This document shows positions 35,585-48,400 of a DNA stretch of 64,000 nucleotides, one piece after another. Source of the DNA: Klebsormidium nitens (Eukaryota > Streptophyta > Klebsormidiophyceae > Klebsormidiales > Klebsormidiaceae); the NCBI GenBank assembly GCA_000708835.1, contig DF237066.1:63005-127004 (forward strand), given 5' to 3'. Position numbers and translations under genes: made by a program. The notes beneath the pieces are model-generated. The model was given only the letters and a program-made list of their open reading frames with translations, was not told the origin of the DNA and ran no database searches. Every line of letters starts with the position of its first letter. Position 1 is the stretch's first letter.

Positions 35585-37790
35585 CGTACTCGCCCGTGCA
35601 CGGGGCTCTCTCCGCTCTGGAGAAGGCGATCGGTCTGCTCGTCCGCTTCGGCGAGAGTAAGTGATCGGCCCGTCATTCCATCTTTTGGGCAGTTTCTGAA
35701 CCTAGTTGAATTGATTCTTTTGTCAGCAGACGTATCACGGGATTGCAGGCAGATTGACGAGTTACTTCTGAATCGAAGTTCGTGCACTTGCTGAGTAGTT
35801 ACTCCACTTTTGAGACCTTTGGATCGCCTACATATGGTCGCGGATAAGAGTAATCTTAGAGGGGCAGAAGGGAACGATCATGCAAGAAGACTTCAACCTC
35901 GTCTCAAGTTTTGGAACTTGATCAACGAAAATGCAGTACGACCTTAACAGGAGAGGGAAAACAGAGTATGTCAGGAATCGGTCAAATCTCTCTCAGCATG
36001 CAGATCATATTTCAGTATCGGAAACGTTGCAAGGATGGGAACCCCTTACAAATGATCCGTACGCTACTCGACGACCAACGACACCAAAGTCCGTTCAGTA
36101 TCGAATCCATTGGGGCACGCCCAGTACCAAGCCGTTAATGTTTAGAACCAACTCTACCCCGCTACCTTTCTTCTAAGCGAGATTTTCCTAAGCGAATTTC
36201 TTCTCATTTGCTAGTAGGGCGTCAGTCTACAGACAGGTACAATCCAGGATTTGCAGTTTCTTTCATGCAATATCGCGTTCTTGAATTTACGTTAGCTGCG
36301 TTCTTCGAGTTCGACTTCACGCCTGCTTTACTGAAGACAACTGAAGCCTTCGACCGGGCATAGCCATTCATTTCTGGACCAGGCTTCCTATGCAAAGATC
36401 GGACCCTTCGTCACCGTTCCTCTCTTCTTCGCACCCACCAATCGTAGCACGGAAAAGGTTCTTATTACCTATTCTCCCTCGCACGCACGGGTCGAGTGGG
36501 AGTCCATTACAACCAATCATCTGACGCTCTTTCAACGGGGTCTGATGCCACCTCTCGTGACCGTTCCCTCTGTACGCACCAACAGCCTTTAGGAAACGAT
36601 CCCGATAAGCTTTGCTCTTCCGCATGCAGCGATACGAAAGGGAGTTCCTCGCACCCAATCTCCTGACGCTTTGTCAACGGAATCTGATCCGACTTCCCAT
36701 GACCGTTCCCCTTTCCTCTGCACGTACCAACCGCAGTCTCAGATCAGTGATGACGTACTCTTTTGTACGCAGTGATACGGAGGGAGGTCGTCACAACCAA
36801 TCTGCTGAGGCGCTTTCAACGGGGTCTAATTCGACTTCTCGTGACCGTTCCTTTTCCCTCTGCATGCAACAAACGCACTTTGTTGAAGAATCCTGACACG
36901 CTATGCTTCTTCGTACGCAGTGATACGGAGGGAGGTCCTCATAACCTATCAGCTGACGCGCTCCAACGGGGTCCTCGCCGCCTTCCCCGGTCTAGTTCTC
37001 GGCCCGGTCGCTGCATTCGTTTCGCGCCGCGCGATCAGCGCATCTCTTCTGCGCGACCTCGCGCTGGCCGCCACGTGGCCCCTGCTGTACCTCTACACGT
37101 TCGAAGCCTGCAATCAACTGACCGGGTTAGAGGAGGACCGGGTGAACAAACCCTTCCGGCCCCTGGTAACCGGGCTGCTAACCGTGCCCGGGTTACGCGT
37201 CCGAAGACTGGTCACGAACGCGCTTATGATCGCCGTTCTGTGGTCCTTCGGAATTGCCCATTACGGCGCTGCGCAGATCGCCATGAATTACGCGTATCAT
37301 CACCAGGGTCTAAGTAACCACGGAATCGCCAAGAGTCTCTGGAACGCTCCCGTCGCGGGTCTCATCATGGCCGCGGTGGCGCCTGGGTTCGGGGATCCCC
37401 CTCACCGCCCCCGTGTGGGCCTGGATCGCCAACCTCTGCAGCGGCTGCGCGGTCCTCGTGACGCACCAGGACCTGAAGGACGTCGAAGGTGACGTCATCA
37501 AGGGGCGGAGGACCGTCCCGGTGGTTCTGGGGGAGGGCCGCGCGCGGCGCGCGCTCGCGGCGGCATATGCCGCCGCCCCGTTCTTCTACTACGCGACGAT
37601 GCTGAGAGGGATCCCCGGCGCGGCGCGCTTCGTTCTGGCGGTGCCCCTTTTCACAGTCCTATGGTGCATAGCGTATCGCACGCTAGCGGCCGGGTCGAGG
37701 AGAGCGGATGCGGTCACGTTCCAGCTCTTCTCCTGGTGGTGCCTGTACATGATGGCGCTTCCCTTGTTCATATGGCCTTGCGGGTTGTAG
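35585..37790 (+). pseudogene. UbiA-family membrane prenyltransferase, frame broken by one base
   Basis: The last exon starts at 36921 after a TACGCAG acceptor. The preceding candidate exon is 35585-35656 (SPVHGALSALEKAIGLLV); its donor GAGAGTAAGT gives matching phase. The 5' end is not resolved. UbiA signature one is EACNQLTGLEEDRVNKP and signature two is HQDLKDVEGDVIKG. Several membrane segments follow (FFYYATML, LVFALWCI-type). Family members attach prenyl groups to aromatic acceptors in membranes. The closest look is to the fungal/bacterial NQ..GLEEDR type rather than plant plastid enzymes, an impression only. Near 37385-37394 the frame shifts by one base (one extra base in GGGTTCGGGG would explain it). 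It is therefore a recent pseudogene or a sequencing error. Confidence 0.75.
36380..36920 (+). repeat. Echo array, 5' edge of UbiA last exon (3-4 copies)
   Basis: The real junction reads TACGCAG then TGATACGGAGGGAGG (36914-36935). Copies start near 36768 (same words, nearly exact), 36624 (ATGCAGCGATACGAAAGG) and about 36480, with a remnant near 36400. The interval is about 145 bp. Each copy also carries CTGACGC then TTTCAACGGGGTCT-like coding sequence and a following CGTGACCGTTCC block that is absent from the real exon. Confidence 0.88.
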
Positions 37791-39431
37791 ACGGGGACGG
37801 CACCTTTTCATTTGCGGGTCGATCTATAAAAATCTGCGCGCTAGCTGAGCGACCATAAGCGATTAGCGCTTTGTTGCTCTTTTGTGACGGCTCGCACACT
37901 GGGCACAGGGATAACTTGGCCAACTGGCTTCGGATAAGTGCAAAATGCACGCTTGTATAGGACTTTGTTTCGATGAGCCGGCGTTTATTCTCTGGAAGAC
38001 GTTCCGTTGCCCACGCACGGGGCATTTTTGGTCACGTGCTTTTCATAGAAGAAAATAGTCGCAGGTTAACTAGTATTGCTCTGGATTCTCCCTAAGGAAA
38101 CTGTCAACATATATTTGTTATCAAGCTGACGTTTTTAAAGTCGACAGGAAAGTTGGTCAGAGGACCGTAACCTTGTTGCGTAATTATCTGCTGGTATGTA
38201 TATAGTTACTTGCCCGAAGATGTAAGGCCCCAATGGGCGTTCACAACGCACCCTGAGAAGCCAGGACAGAAAACCCATATTGAGATATATTCATGTGCAA
38301 ATGACTGGCCTGGCTCTGAAACCTTGGGTTCAACGCGCAGTCATACATAGCAACTTGGACTTCGAAAAGCAGAAACACCGGGCGCATAACCATTTCCAAT
38401 CGTCCTCCTATCTAAAGTACATGATCTGTCCGCGCGCATGTCTTACTCAGCGGGGAGGTATAGATAGGCCGGCGCGTGTCACGCCTTTCTCCTGGCTGAT
38501 CAGATTGGCATGGTAGTATATAAAAGTGCTCGTAACAGTCTACGGACGAGGATTGACTTATAGACCTGCTTGAGTGGCATGTAGCCGACGCCTACTGTAC
38601 GCATACATGCACCTTGCAAAAGTGTTTGCCAGTGCATCGCCTGGCATCATCATTGAATCAAAAGATTGAGTACACATAATGCGTTCTGCAATTGATGAAT
38701 CAGTATAGCCCGGTATAGAAAGAGAACACGCATCAGTGCGGGCACGGCTGGTTTGATATCGATCGCGAATGCAGCGTATGTTTGTGTGCATAATCACAGT
38801 GGCTTGCAGCTTGCATCGTCGGAATTAAGCTCAGTGCAAATAAACATGCAAGCATAGATCTAATTACGATCAAACGATTGAGCGGCTTCACGCACTTGCG
38901 TGGCCCCCATAATGATGCAGGCAGGCGCATCGCAACGATCAGGAGTACATGACAGTCACTACAACAAGCGCGCCGGTACTTGGTACGCTTTGGTGCAACT
39001 TTCAAGCACTTCCCGAGTCCGGAAGTCATATCATACTGTCATCGGCGTGCAACATCTGCCTGAAGTTGCCAAATCTGGGTATACGTCGCAAGATACACGT
39101 GCAGTCACTTGGATAGAAAGTTCTAGGCAAACGCTGAGCGCATATTGCCGTAGGTTCTGCGCCCATAATTGCGTGCCATGATGAGACATCTTGGAAGTTT
39201 GGTCGGACGCACTTGTCTTTTGCAGCATGAAGGAGCAGCATGAAGGACGTAACCGGTGACTCTCTATGCAGTCGTATCGGGCGATCTGTATCCCCGGCCT
39301 AAAGGACGCCAGGCTTGATGTCTTCCCATTACCGGACCTCGATAGCCCTTGCAGGAGCCGGAAACCGAAAGACACTCGTTCTATCTTCTATCAAATGCCT
39401 AGAAGTCGAATCAATGCATTCCACGACAGTC
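37791..39431. other. Intergenic between convergent UbiA and RPC3 genes
   Basis: About 1.6 kb holding both 3' flanks. No exon, repeat or RNA gene stands out. Confidence 0.6.
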
Positions 39432-42400
39432 TCAAAAGTCGCTGAACAGCATGATCATCTTTTCGAGCGCGAGCAGGCTGCTCTCCAGCACGGCCGCCAC
39501 CTGCCGGAACTGCTCGAGCCGCTCCCGCTGGGCGGACGTCAGCGTGACGTGCGAGCCGTGCTCGCCCGCGGCGTTACCGGCCGCCATGTCGTCGCAGATG
39601 CTCAGCAGCTGAAACGAAGCGGACCCAAAATCAGCGAAATCGCTTCAAACGGCAGGAAACATTGTGCTGTAGACTAGGGTGATGGATGTTGTGTGTTAAA
39701 AAGTTCGGCGGCTGATAGGTGAGAAGGAAACGGATGATCAGCGGACGGAAGGAAGATCAGCTGCAATGATTGAGGGGGATGATATGACACCGTTGTGCTC
39801 GCATTCAGCGGTTTCCGGCCGCTAAGCCATTGCAGATACTCAGCAGCTGTACAAGACAGCGGAAGGAACGGAAAAGCATGCGAAAAGTGTTCCAGCGCAA
39901 ATTGGAGTTGATTAAGATCGCAGGCATCGTGCTCGCTTATGGTGTTACTAACCGCTAGATGCACGCAATCCAGGCGAGAACGAAACGGAACGTCAGCAGA
40001 ACCCGCAACACAGAGCATAAGACCATTGGGATATAAACCACCTCAATGCAGACCTGGAGTCAGGAAGATGCGACTTTCTGTGCCAGCTCATGCTGCTGTT
40101 GGAATTAGAGTGAATGCCTCCTCGCACAAACCGTCGAAGCCTCGTGGTGCAAAAAATGTCGAGCTCTTAAAAGCCAACAGAAGGAATACGCAGGGGACAG
40201 AAACCCGAAAAGAAAAGCCTTGATGCTTAAACAAGCGGACACCTTTTCTTGCGCCACTTCGTCCTGGACCGGTTTCCGCGGGTTCGGTAGCCGCTGGTTC
40301 ATTTCTCGCCGCCTTCTTCAAAGATGAAAGAAGCGACAGGCGTCTGACCAACATCTCAACCTTTCAACCCCGTTTTGCCAAGAAGAGGTTGACCATTTCA
40401 GCGCACTGACCTCTTTCTCTTGCGCCAATTCGTGTTGCAACCGGTTCCGCAGGTTCGACGCGCCGTGGTACATCTCATCGAGCGCGTGTTCGGACACCTG
40501 TGGAATGTTCACCCGCCACAAATAGAACGTCCGCGACGCCACGTGGTCCGCCGTTTTCGCCAGCTCCTGCGGGCATATGGTGCGACGACGTTTTGATACG
40601 TGTCCACTTTTCCGATCGCTTCTTCCCATAAATGATGGTGAAGGACGGACTATCCGAGCGGTCGGCTCCTGATGTGGGTTGTCGGAGCACTTAGAAAAGT
40701 GAAAGATGGACCATTCAGTTGCCGACGTCAGCGATAAATGGACACGCAGATGCCAACGTCAGCATAACGAACCACTCATTTGCCAATGTCAGCAAGAGAT
40801 GGACCACTTAATTGCCGACGTCAGCCAGCCACCGCAGCTCGCTTGGAGAGCTTAAACCGTCGGCTGCTCTTTTAAGCATCATTATCAGCGTAGGACGCGG
40901 ACCCTGTCTAGAGCTCAGTATATGGTCCAACGCACTTCGTCAGGTGCCCATATCGCAACGACTCTCCAGTAGCGGTTAAAATTTTCGGGCCTATTCCAGA
41001 CCGACATACCCAGATCCGTCCGTTTCCTTTCTGCAAAAACAACGAAATTTCAAGATCCTTCAAAGCGCAGAATGTGAAGTCTTACCTGTAAGCTGACGTA
41101 GTGTCCTTTCAGTAAAGTGTACAGAAGCTGCCGCGTGTCCTTGATAGGAATCATCGCCATCTCGCCAATCTGCCGAAAGAGGAACACTTCGTTAGTCCTT
41201 TTCGGGATGATCTTCAACTCCGCTTCCGTAGAGTTCGTTATCTGCAGCGTCCTCTTCTTGGTCTGTCCTGCATCGACCGTCGGCTCACGTGGCAGATTCC
41301 AAACTTTGTGTCTGTGTCTCCCGCTGCTGCGGAAAAACTTTGAGACAACTGCAGAACAGATACAGAACGGTGACAGCCAGGCCACGGACTTGTTTACGCC
41401 TTCGCATGCGCGTCAAACGCAGCACCCAGAAGATGTGAACCAACTTTCGGAACAATCCATCATTCCGTTGCTGCCCCCGACTTAACAAGCAAAAGAAAGC
41501 ATAAAAACGACAAACGATGCCCCAACCGACCTATTTCGGATCCAGGGTGCGCTGCATGCGTACCAGCCGAGATTCATGAACTGCGATAAACAAATAGGTC
41601 TGATAGATCGCCAATATAAAAGGAGAAGAGGCAGCTCCCGAGCCATTTCCCGACCTGTTTTTGCTTGAGCATTCGCTTCAAGCGCAGGAGGCGAGAAACA
41701 TGAACTGCGATAAGTAGATAGGTTTGATAGATCCACAGTTCAAAAAACGAAGAGGAAGCTCCCGCGCAATTTACCGACCTGTTTCTGCTCTAGCATTCGC
41801 TTCATGCGCAGCAGCCGGAAAATGCGGCACGCGCCTTGCCCGAACCGGTTGCGCACGACCGACTCCAGCTCGCGCTCGCGCATCTCCGCTACCACGTGGG
41901 CCATGTCTAACGGCGGATGGGGATGAGTCAAGGATGCACACACGCGAACTTCAAGGCGTTCTCTCTTTTGCCTCGATTGGGAGGCTTAGGAAAAGGCATG
42001 GGACCACGGAAGGACTCGGAACATTCCCGTGATCTTCTATTATCGTCTGCCTGAATTTGGAAGTCGGAGCAGAGTACGTGAACAATGAAACGACTTGAGG
42101 TCCTGACGTAGACAAAACGAGAATGAGGATGCAAATCTGGCGGTACATCTGGGGCCTTCTTTTTGCATTGTCAGAAGCAGAAATTGCGTATGCAGCCCAC
42201 AACCTTGTTGAAACACCGAGCAGATAGCACCGCGAGAAAGAACCAAAACGACAGCGTAAGGTTCGGGCTTCAAGCAAACGGCGACCAGATGGCGGAAAAC
42301 AAATGCAGATTCGCCGCCAGAAAGGATACCGACAGCATACGTCCCCCCCCCGAGTTCGTTCTCCTTCGTTACCATCGCCGAGCCTTCTTCCGCCAATTGT

Positions 42401-45400
42401 TCCAAGGCCGTTCGGATGCTTGACTTGGGCAGCGCGGAACCCGCGGGGGAGCTTCGGAGGATGGTGTGAATGGCCTCCACCGAGACCGGGCCTGCGATAT
42501 GAAAAGTTACCCCCCTCAGACACGCTCTCAGAATATATTGTAAACAGTGAGGCACGACAAACCTTGTGAAAAAATGCAGACTCGTGGAAAATGAAGGCTT
42601 CTTTACTGCGGACAACCAACTGCTGCGCTCATTGTTTCATCTCCTGGGATCCCACGGCTGAAAGCAACGCAGACACTCGCAAGACTTCAAAAGCGTTTTG
42701 GGAACATCGAGGGCACGGCGACGAATGTCATTGGACGGCTCCAATAGCTTTGGGAATGATTTGAGGCCCGCATCCGACAGCTTTTCCTAGCTGCCGCGAC
42801 TAGCTGAAAGCTAATTCAAAGGCGCTGTTTCGGGCACCTTCCTGGGAAAAGATCAAAAGAAAGGCAGAACAGATCTCGCATCACCTATGTTCGCCTCCTT
42901 ATTTCAGAGAGTAAATTGAATCATGACCACGGGAACAATCAAGATCAACCGGACGGAGTCCGGATCCCTCCGGACTGACGGAATCCGAACGCCCCCGGAC
43001 TAACGGAAATCTGACGGCCCCGGAGTGACCGGATCCGGACGCCCTCGGACTGACGGGAAATCCGGAAGTCCCCCGGACTAACTCACCGGAGGCCTTCTCT
43101 GCGACGCTCTGTTCCTGGCCACGTGTCTCTGTGAGCATCGTCCGAACCGCAGCCCCTGCCGTCGGACCCATCCTCTCCTCTACGAACTCTGACATTGCCT
43201 GTAGGTTAGACAGGATTATCCACGGGGTTAGAATAAGCTTTTAGGAGTGTGTCGCGAAGTGTGCCGCTGACTCTGACAGCATTAACATTTTTGACAGTCG
43301 GGATCTCGCACGGCAGTATTATCAGTAAGTGCCGTGGCAAGCTGCAAACTGCTTTGTTCCGTGCATGGCCTATGGACAGAGAAAGGGCAGGATCGCGGGA
43401 CAGTTGCGAGGCAAGGTGCCCGCGAAAACGGTGCAGAGACGACAACAAACACAAGCAGCACAAGACGGGTGGAATATTCTAGATGAAGTAGGCAGCTTAA
43501 ATAGAAAAAAGCTTTTGAAATAAAACTTGGGAAATCCGGAATGAAATTGATTCTCATGGACTCTCATAGCGACCTTTAACTTCTTCATCACACAGCCGGT
43601 CATACTGTGAATCGACGTTCCTGTACTCCAGGATTGAAGCGCTCACAATAAAATTTGCGTTTGGAGACAGCAGAGCATAAACACGTGCCTCGACAACTTG
43701 CAAGGTCATGACACCTAAATGCGCTTGGTCAGCATAACCCAACAGTTAACCGGCTGGAGAACGGCTTCGTTAGGAGAAGGCAATTGCCGTCATGCCTTGA
43801 GCAAGTGACGAAGCTCCCAGTTCGCTCTCGAAGCCCACGACTGACGGAGAGGAATGACCAGTCTCACACGTCGTCAATGACCACTCGAACCAAGTCCTGA
43901 CTTCTGTATTCAAGTTCACCCAAACACTCAAATCTGGATCAAGTGATGACTCAATCTAGCACTGAATTTGTGCTCACTTTTTGCGAAGTGCATACATAGC
44001 GGCCAGGAAACAATGAACTTGTGCTCAAAGCAGCTGGTTAGCGCATTGGGTTAGGCAGCACCAAAGCACTGACCTCGTGCCTAAACCGCCGCGTGAACTC
44101 GTCGTAGTTGACCCGCCACACTAGTTCCTCCTCATCGGCCTTCTGCTTGGCGGCCTGGGCCGCCTGTTCCGCCAGCTCCGCTTCACGTTTCCGCTGTGAG
44201 AACGGAACGCGTTTTTGAGTTTGGAACAACCCCGTTTGAATGGAACTATTTCCGTTGAGTGGCTTTGATCTTGACGTAAGATCTGCTTAGGCTCGAAGGT
44301 TGACTTGAAGAACTGGAGTCCTGTCCTCGTGCTTTCTGCATTGCCAACTTGGTCGCCTCTTTCATCATTGCGCTCTGGAATTAAAAGACAACGCAAGTTA
44401 CCGGGACTCCTCACCGTCCTTTGCCAAGCGCCTTCGTCTCTGACAAAAGTCGGGACGCCATTGGACATTCTTCGCATCTGACATGGCTTGCATCTGATGA
44501 GCTCGTGACCTGATCCGAGCTCTTATGAGGCTTCTCAACTTTGACCTGCCAAACGCCTCTGCTTCTGCTGGAACCGGTGCACAATTTTCTTTGCGAGCCT
44601 TCTCTGGCCAACTCCTCTGACTGACAGCGGCAGCTCGTCCAACACATTTCAGTCATCTCCGTAAAGTATGAGCTACATCTAAACCTCTCACCTTTGACCT
44701 GAAGAGCGCTTTTGTTGCTGCAGGAGTTGGTGCTTCACCATTTCCAATTCAAGTTTTCTTTGGCAGAGTTTTTTGACTTACAATCAAGTTCTCCTGAAAC
44801 ATCTGAAACACATCTAAAAATGTACAGCTACCAGCAAGATCTCTCACCTTCGACCTGCCAAGCGCCTTGGTTTCCGCCGCGGTCTATGCGCCCTTTACCA
44901 ACCCGAGCATCTTTGGCACAGCTTTTCTGATTCCACAATCAGTCTCTTTCTTTTGAAACATCTGAAACTCATCTGATAAAGAACCAACGTTCACCGAGAT
45001 TTCTCACCTTCAACCTGCCGAGCGCCTTACTTTCTGCCGCGATCGGCGCGCCGTTTTCCAGTCCCAGCCTTCTTTGGCAGAGAATTTTTGACTGACAATC
45101 AGATTCTTCTGAAACATTTGAAACTTATCTGATAAATTACCGGCTACCACCGAGATGTTCTCACCTTCAATCTGCCAAGCGCCTTTGTTTGTACCGTGGC
45201 CGATGCACCGTTTTCTATCCCGAAACTTTTTCCGGCGAAACCCTTCTGAGTAAATGCACCGATAGTTCGAAACATCTGGAGGTCGTCTGATAAGATCGTC
45301 TAAAAAGAATTCGCCACCATAAAAAAATTCACCTTCGTCCTGCTGAGCGCCTTCGTTTCTGCCGCGGTCGGCGCACCATTTTCCAGCCCGAGAACCGACG

Positions 45401-48400
45401 ACGGCAGCCGGAAGCGGTCGAAGTCGGAGACGGCGCTCAGCCGGACGGCACGTGCCTCCTCACTTTCTACGACGCTTGCCTTGGCGGCCGCAGCTCGAGC
45501 CCTGGAAATCAAAGTTGTGACGAATTGAGAATTGTCTTCAAAATGAAACGGCATCGGGAGCAATGAGGAGCGCAAGAGGAGGCTTGTACGGGACGATTGG
45601 AGGAGTAACAACACAGATGATTCGAAGAGCGAGACGACTGGGCGTCTCCAATGAGTGACGTGAAAAAACTAAGGAAGACTCTGCCAGACTATTTAACCCA
45701 ATTCGAGCGCAGAAATGCCTCAATGAGCTCAGGACACGGAGATAGCAAAGGATTCATTAGAGGAAATGTCAAGGATCACATTCATGAATTCTATCCAAAT
45801 GCTTCTCCACACGGGAGCACCGACCAGCATCAACAGACCCTGAATGTGTTGTTGACATTCTGTAAAACCGATTTTGTGAAACAGATTTGAACATATTTGC
45901 CTCCTTTAAAAGGCGAAAGCTGGCAACTTGAAGAATTGCGACAGCCCCTTCAAGCAATAGCCGGGACCCTAAAAGGCACGAAGTGGAGTGTCGCTCCGCA
46001 AAAGTCATTCCAAGTGGGTTCACACGACAAAGCGAAGCCCATGCAAACGTCGATGATCTTGCGATTCTAAAGTTCAAGCGGTGCGATGTCTATTGCCTTC
46101 TTCTGGGATCAGAACGTGAATCTGAATTGGACAAGGAACGGACGAACGCAAAGAATAGGGAGTTCGCGGCCGAATCGCAGCCACAACTCATTGCCGTTTA
46201 GATGCCTATACCCGCCTACCTGGCATTTATTCGCGTTCCTTTTTTCGTGTCCCCTTCCGACGCCGGAGGCAGCACCGGTTCCGCTTGAGGGGCCTTTTCG
46301 ACGTAGCGCGCCTGCACCAGCTGCTTGAAGGCTTCTTTTACGCCCTCCGATTGCGCCGACCGTTCCGCTTCATCTTCTGTGCGTGCCGATGCCCGTTCCA
46401 CCAACTGCCCAACTGACAGCCGCCCGTGTTCGATCAGTCCTGTTAAGATAAACAGATCCTTGAGTTTGTGTAAGTATCTCGATCAATCTTCGAGACTTAG
46501 CTCCTTGATAAAAAGGATGAACCGTTCCGCTCCATCTTTTCAAGCGTGCCGATGCCCGTTCGACCAACTGGCCGACTGACAGCCGCCCGTCTTCGATCAG
46601 GCCTCGTAAGATAAACATTTCATTTTGGAGAATTCCAAGAGGTTTTGAGGGTCAGCTTGAGTTTGCTTCCTCGAAAGAAAAGGACCGTTTTTGTCATCAT
46701 CTTCCGTGCGTGCCAATGCCCGTTCAACCAACTGCTCGTCTGGTAGCCGCCCACGTTCGATCAGGCCTCTTAGGAGAACGGGGAGATGATTGAGTTCTGC
46801 AGAATATGTTGACAAATATCGACAGCTTAGTTTGATTTATGCTCCCACGTTGAAAAGGGCCCGTTTCTTCATTTTCAGTGCATGCCATGCCGGTTCAACC
46901 CACTTTCCGACTGACACCCAAGTTCGTTCAAGCCTGTTAGACGGACCAGATGATGCCGTTCTCTGAGAGTTCCGAGAAGTTTCTATGAATCGGGTTTGAA
47001 TCTGCTCCCTTGCAATAAAAGGTCCGTTCCTGTACATCGTATGCGCGTGCCGATGCCCGTCGCGGAACCAATTGCCCGACTGACACCCGCCCATGTTTCA
47101 TCAAACCCGTTAAGAAGCAAGGATCTGTCAGCCCAATGTTTCTGTGAAGTCCCCCTTCACTTCTAGATCAATTTACTATGTACGACCCAGATTGTCACGC
47201 CGCTGACATCAAATATCAAGGCACCGCTGATGTCACAACCCAGAGCCCTCTCACTTTAGTTGCCCCGCCAGACGCCAGGATTGCGGAAGTAATCCGGGAC
47301 TTTGCTGATGTCACCTTTGAGGAGCGCCTCCGCATCAGTCTCGAGCTTGTCAAGGTAAGCAGAAACCAGAACCTCTTTGACATTGATCCCTCGGAGACTC
47401 AAAACTTGCTGACTTAGTTCTTTAACAAGATCTGGAATTGCTAACGTAGTTCTTAATAAGATCTGGATTTGTTGACGTCACTGCCTCCGCGCCAGGTCCG
47501 AGCTCTACCTCAACAGGCAGCAACATGCGCGCTTGGCAGTTGAAAATCAAAAATCCGAACATGTTTCGATAGTCCTAGTCAAAACAAACTTTGCTGACAT
47601 CACCTTCGAGGACTGCCTCCGCGTCCGGCCCCAGCTCCTTGACATGCTGCAGCATGCGCGCTTCATAGTCGACACGAAAACAAAAACGTGTTCCGCTATC
47701 CCGAGATGAAAACGGAGTTCGCTGACGTCACCTTTGAGGACAGCTTCCGTGTCCAGTCCGAGTTCCTCCTCAACATACAGCAGCATGCGGGCTTCCGCCG
47801 TTGACAAGCTAAATCGGGAAAGGTGTTACGTAATCCTGAACAGAAACGAAGTTTGCTGACGTCACCTTTGAGGACTGCCTTTGCATCAAGCTCGAGCTCC
47901 TTCTTGTCACACAGCAGAATGCGCGCTTCGCCGTTGATAACAGGAAATTAAAACGTGTTACGTCACCCCAGGATGACAACGAGGTTTGCTGACGTCACCA
48001 TCGAGGCCTGCCTCTGCGTTGGGGCCAATCTCCTACTTGACGTGCAGCAGCATGCGCGCGATGCCTTTGACAACACAAAACCAAAATGTGTTACGATATC
48101 CCTAGACAGAAACGGTGTTTGCTGACGTCACCTTCGAGGACCGCCTCTGCATCGGGCCCAAGCTCCTCCTTGACATGCAGAAGCATACGGGGGAAGCGCA
48201 GGCGTTGCAGGATTCGGCTCACGAGCGCCACGTACAGCACCTGGGGGCGCGTCCGGGGATTCTCCTGCAGTGTGGAAACACCCCCCCATTCGCAGATGAT
48301 GTGATTGGCAAGCAAAGGTGTGGGGAGGAAAGGATAGACAGACTGGATTTGCCCATACACCCAAGTGCCAACAGAGAAGTGTCCGATCTTGCCGCCGAGA

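Noticed and set aside
36763-37317. Long plus-strand open frame overlapping the UbiA exon
   Set aside because: It runs through echo copies and then the wrong frame of the UbiA exon. The UbiA frame carries the family motifs.
44420-45260. CRISPR-like array
   Set aside because: Units are diverged, about 155 bp long, and derived from the adjacent RPC3 exon. No identical short repeats with unique spacers, and the DNA is eukaryotic.
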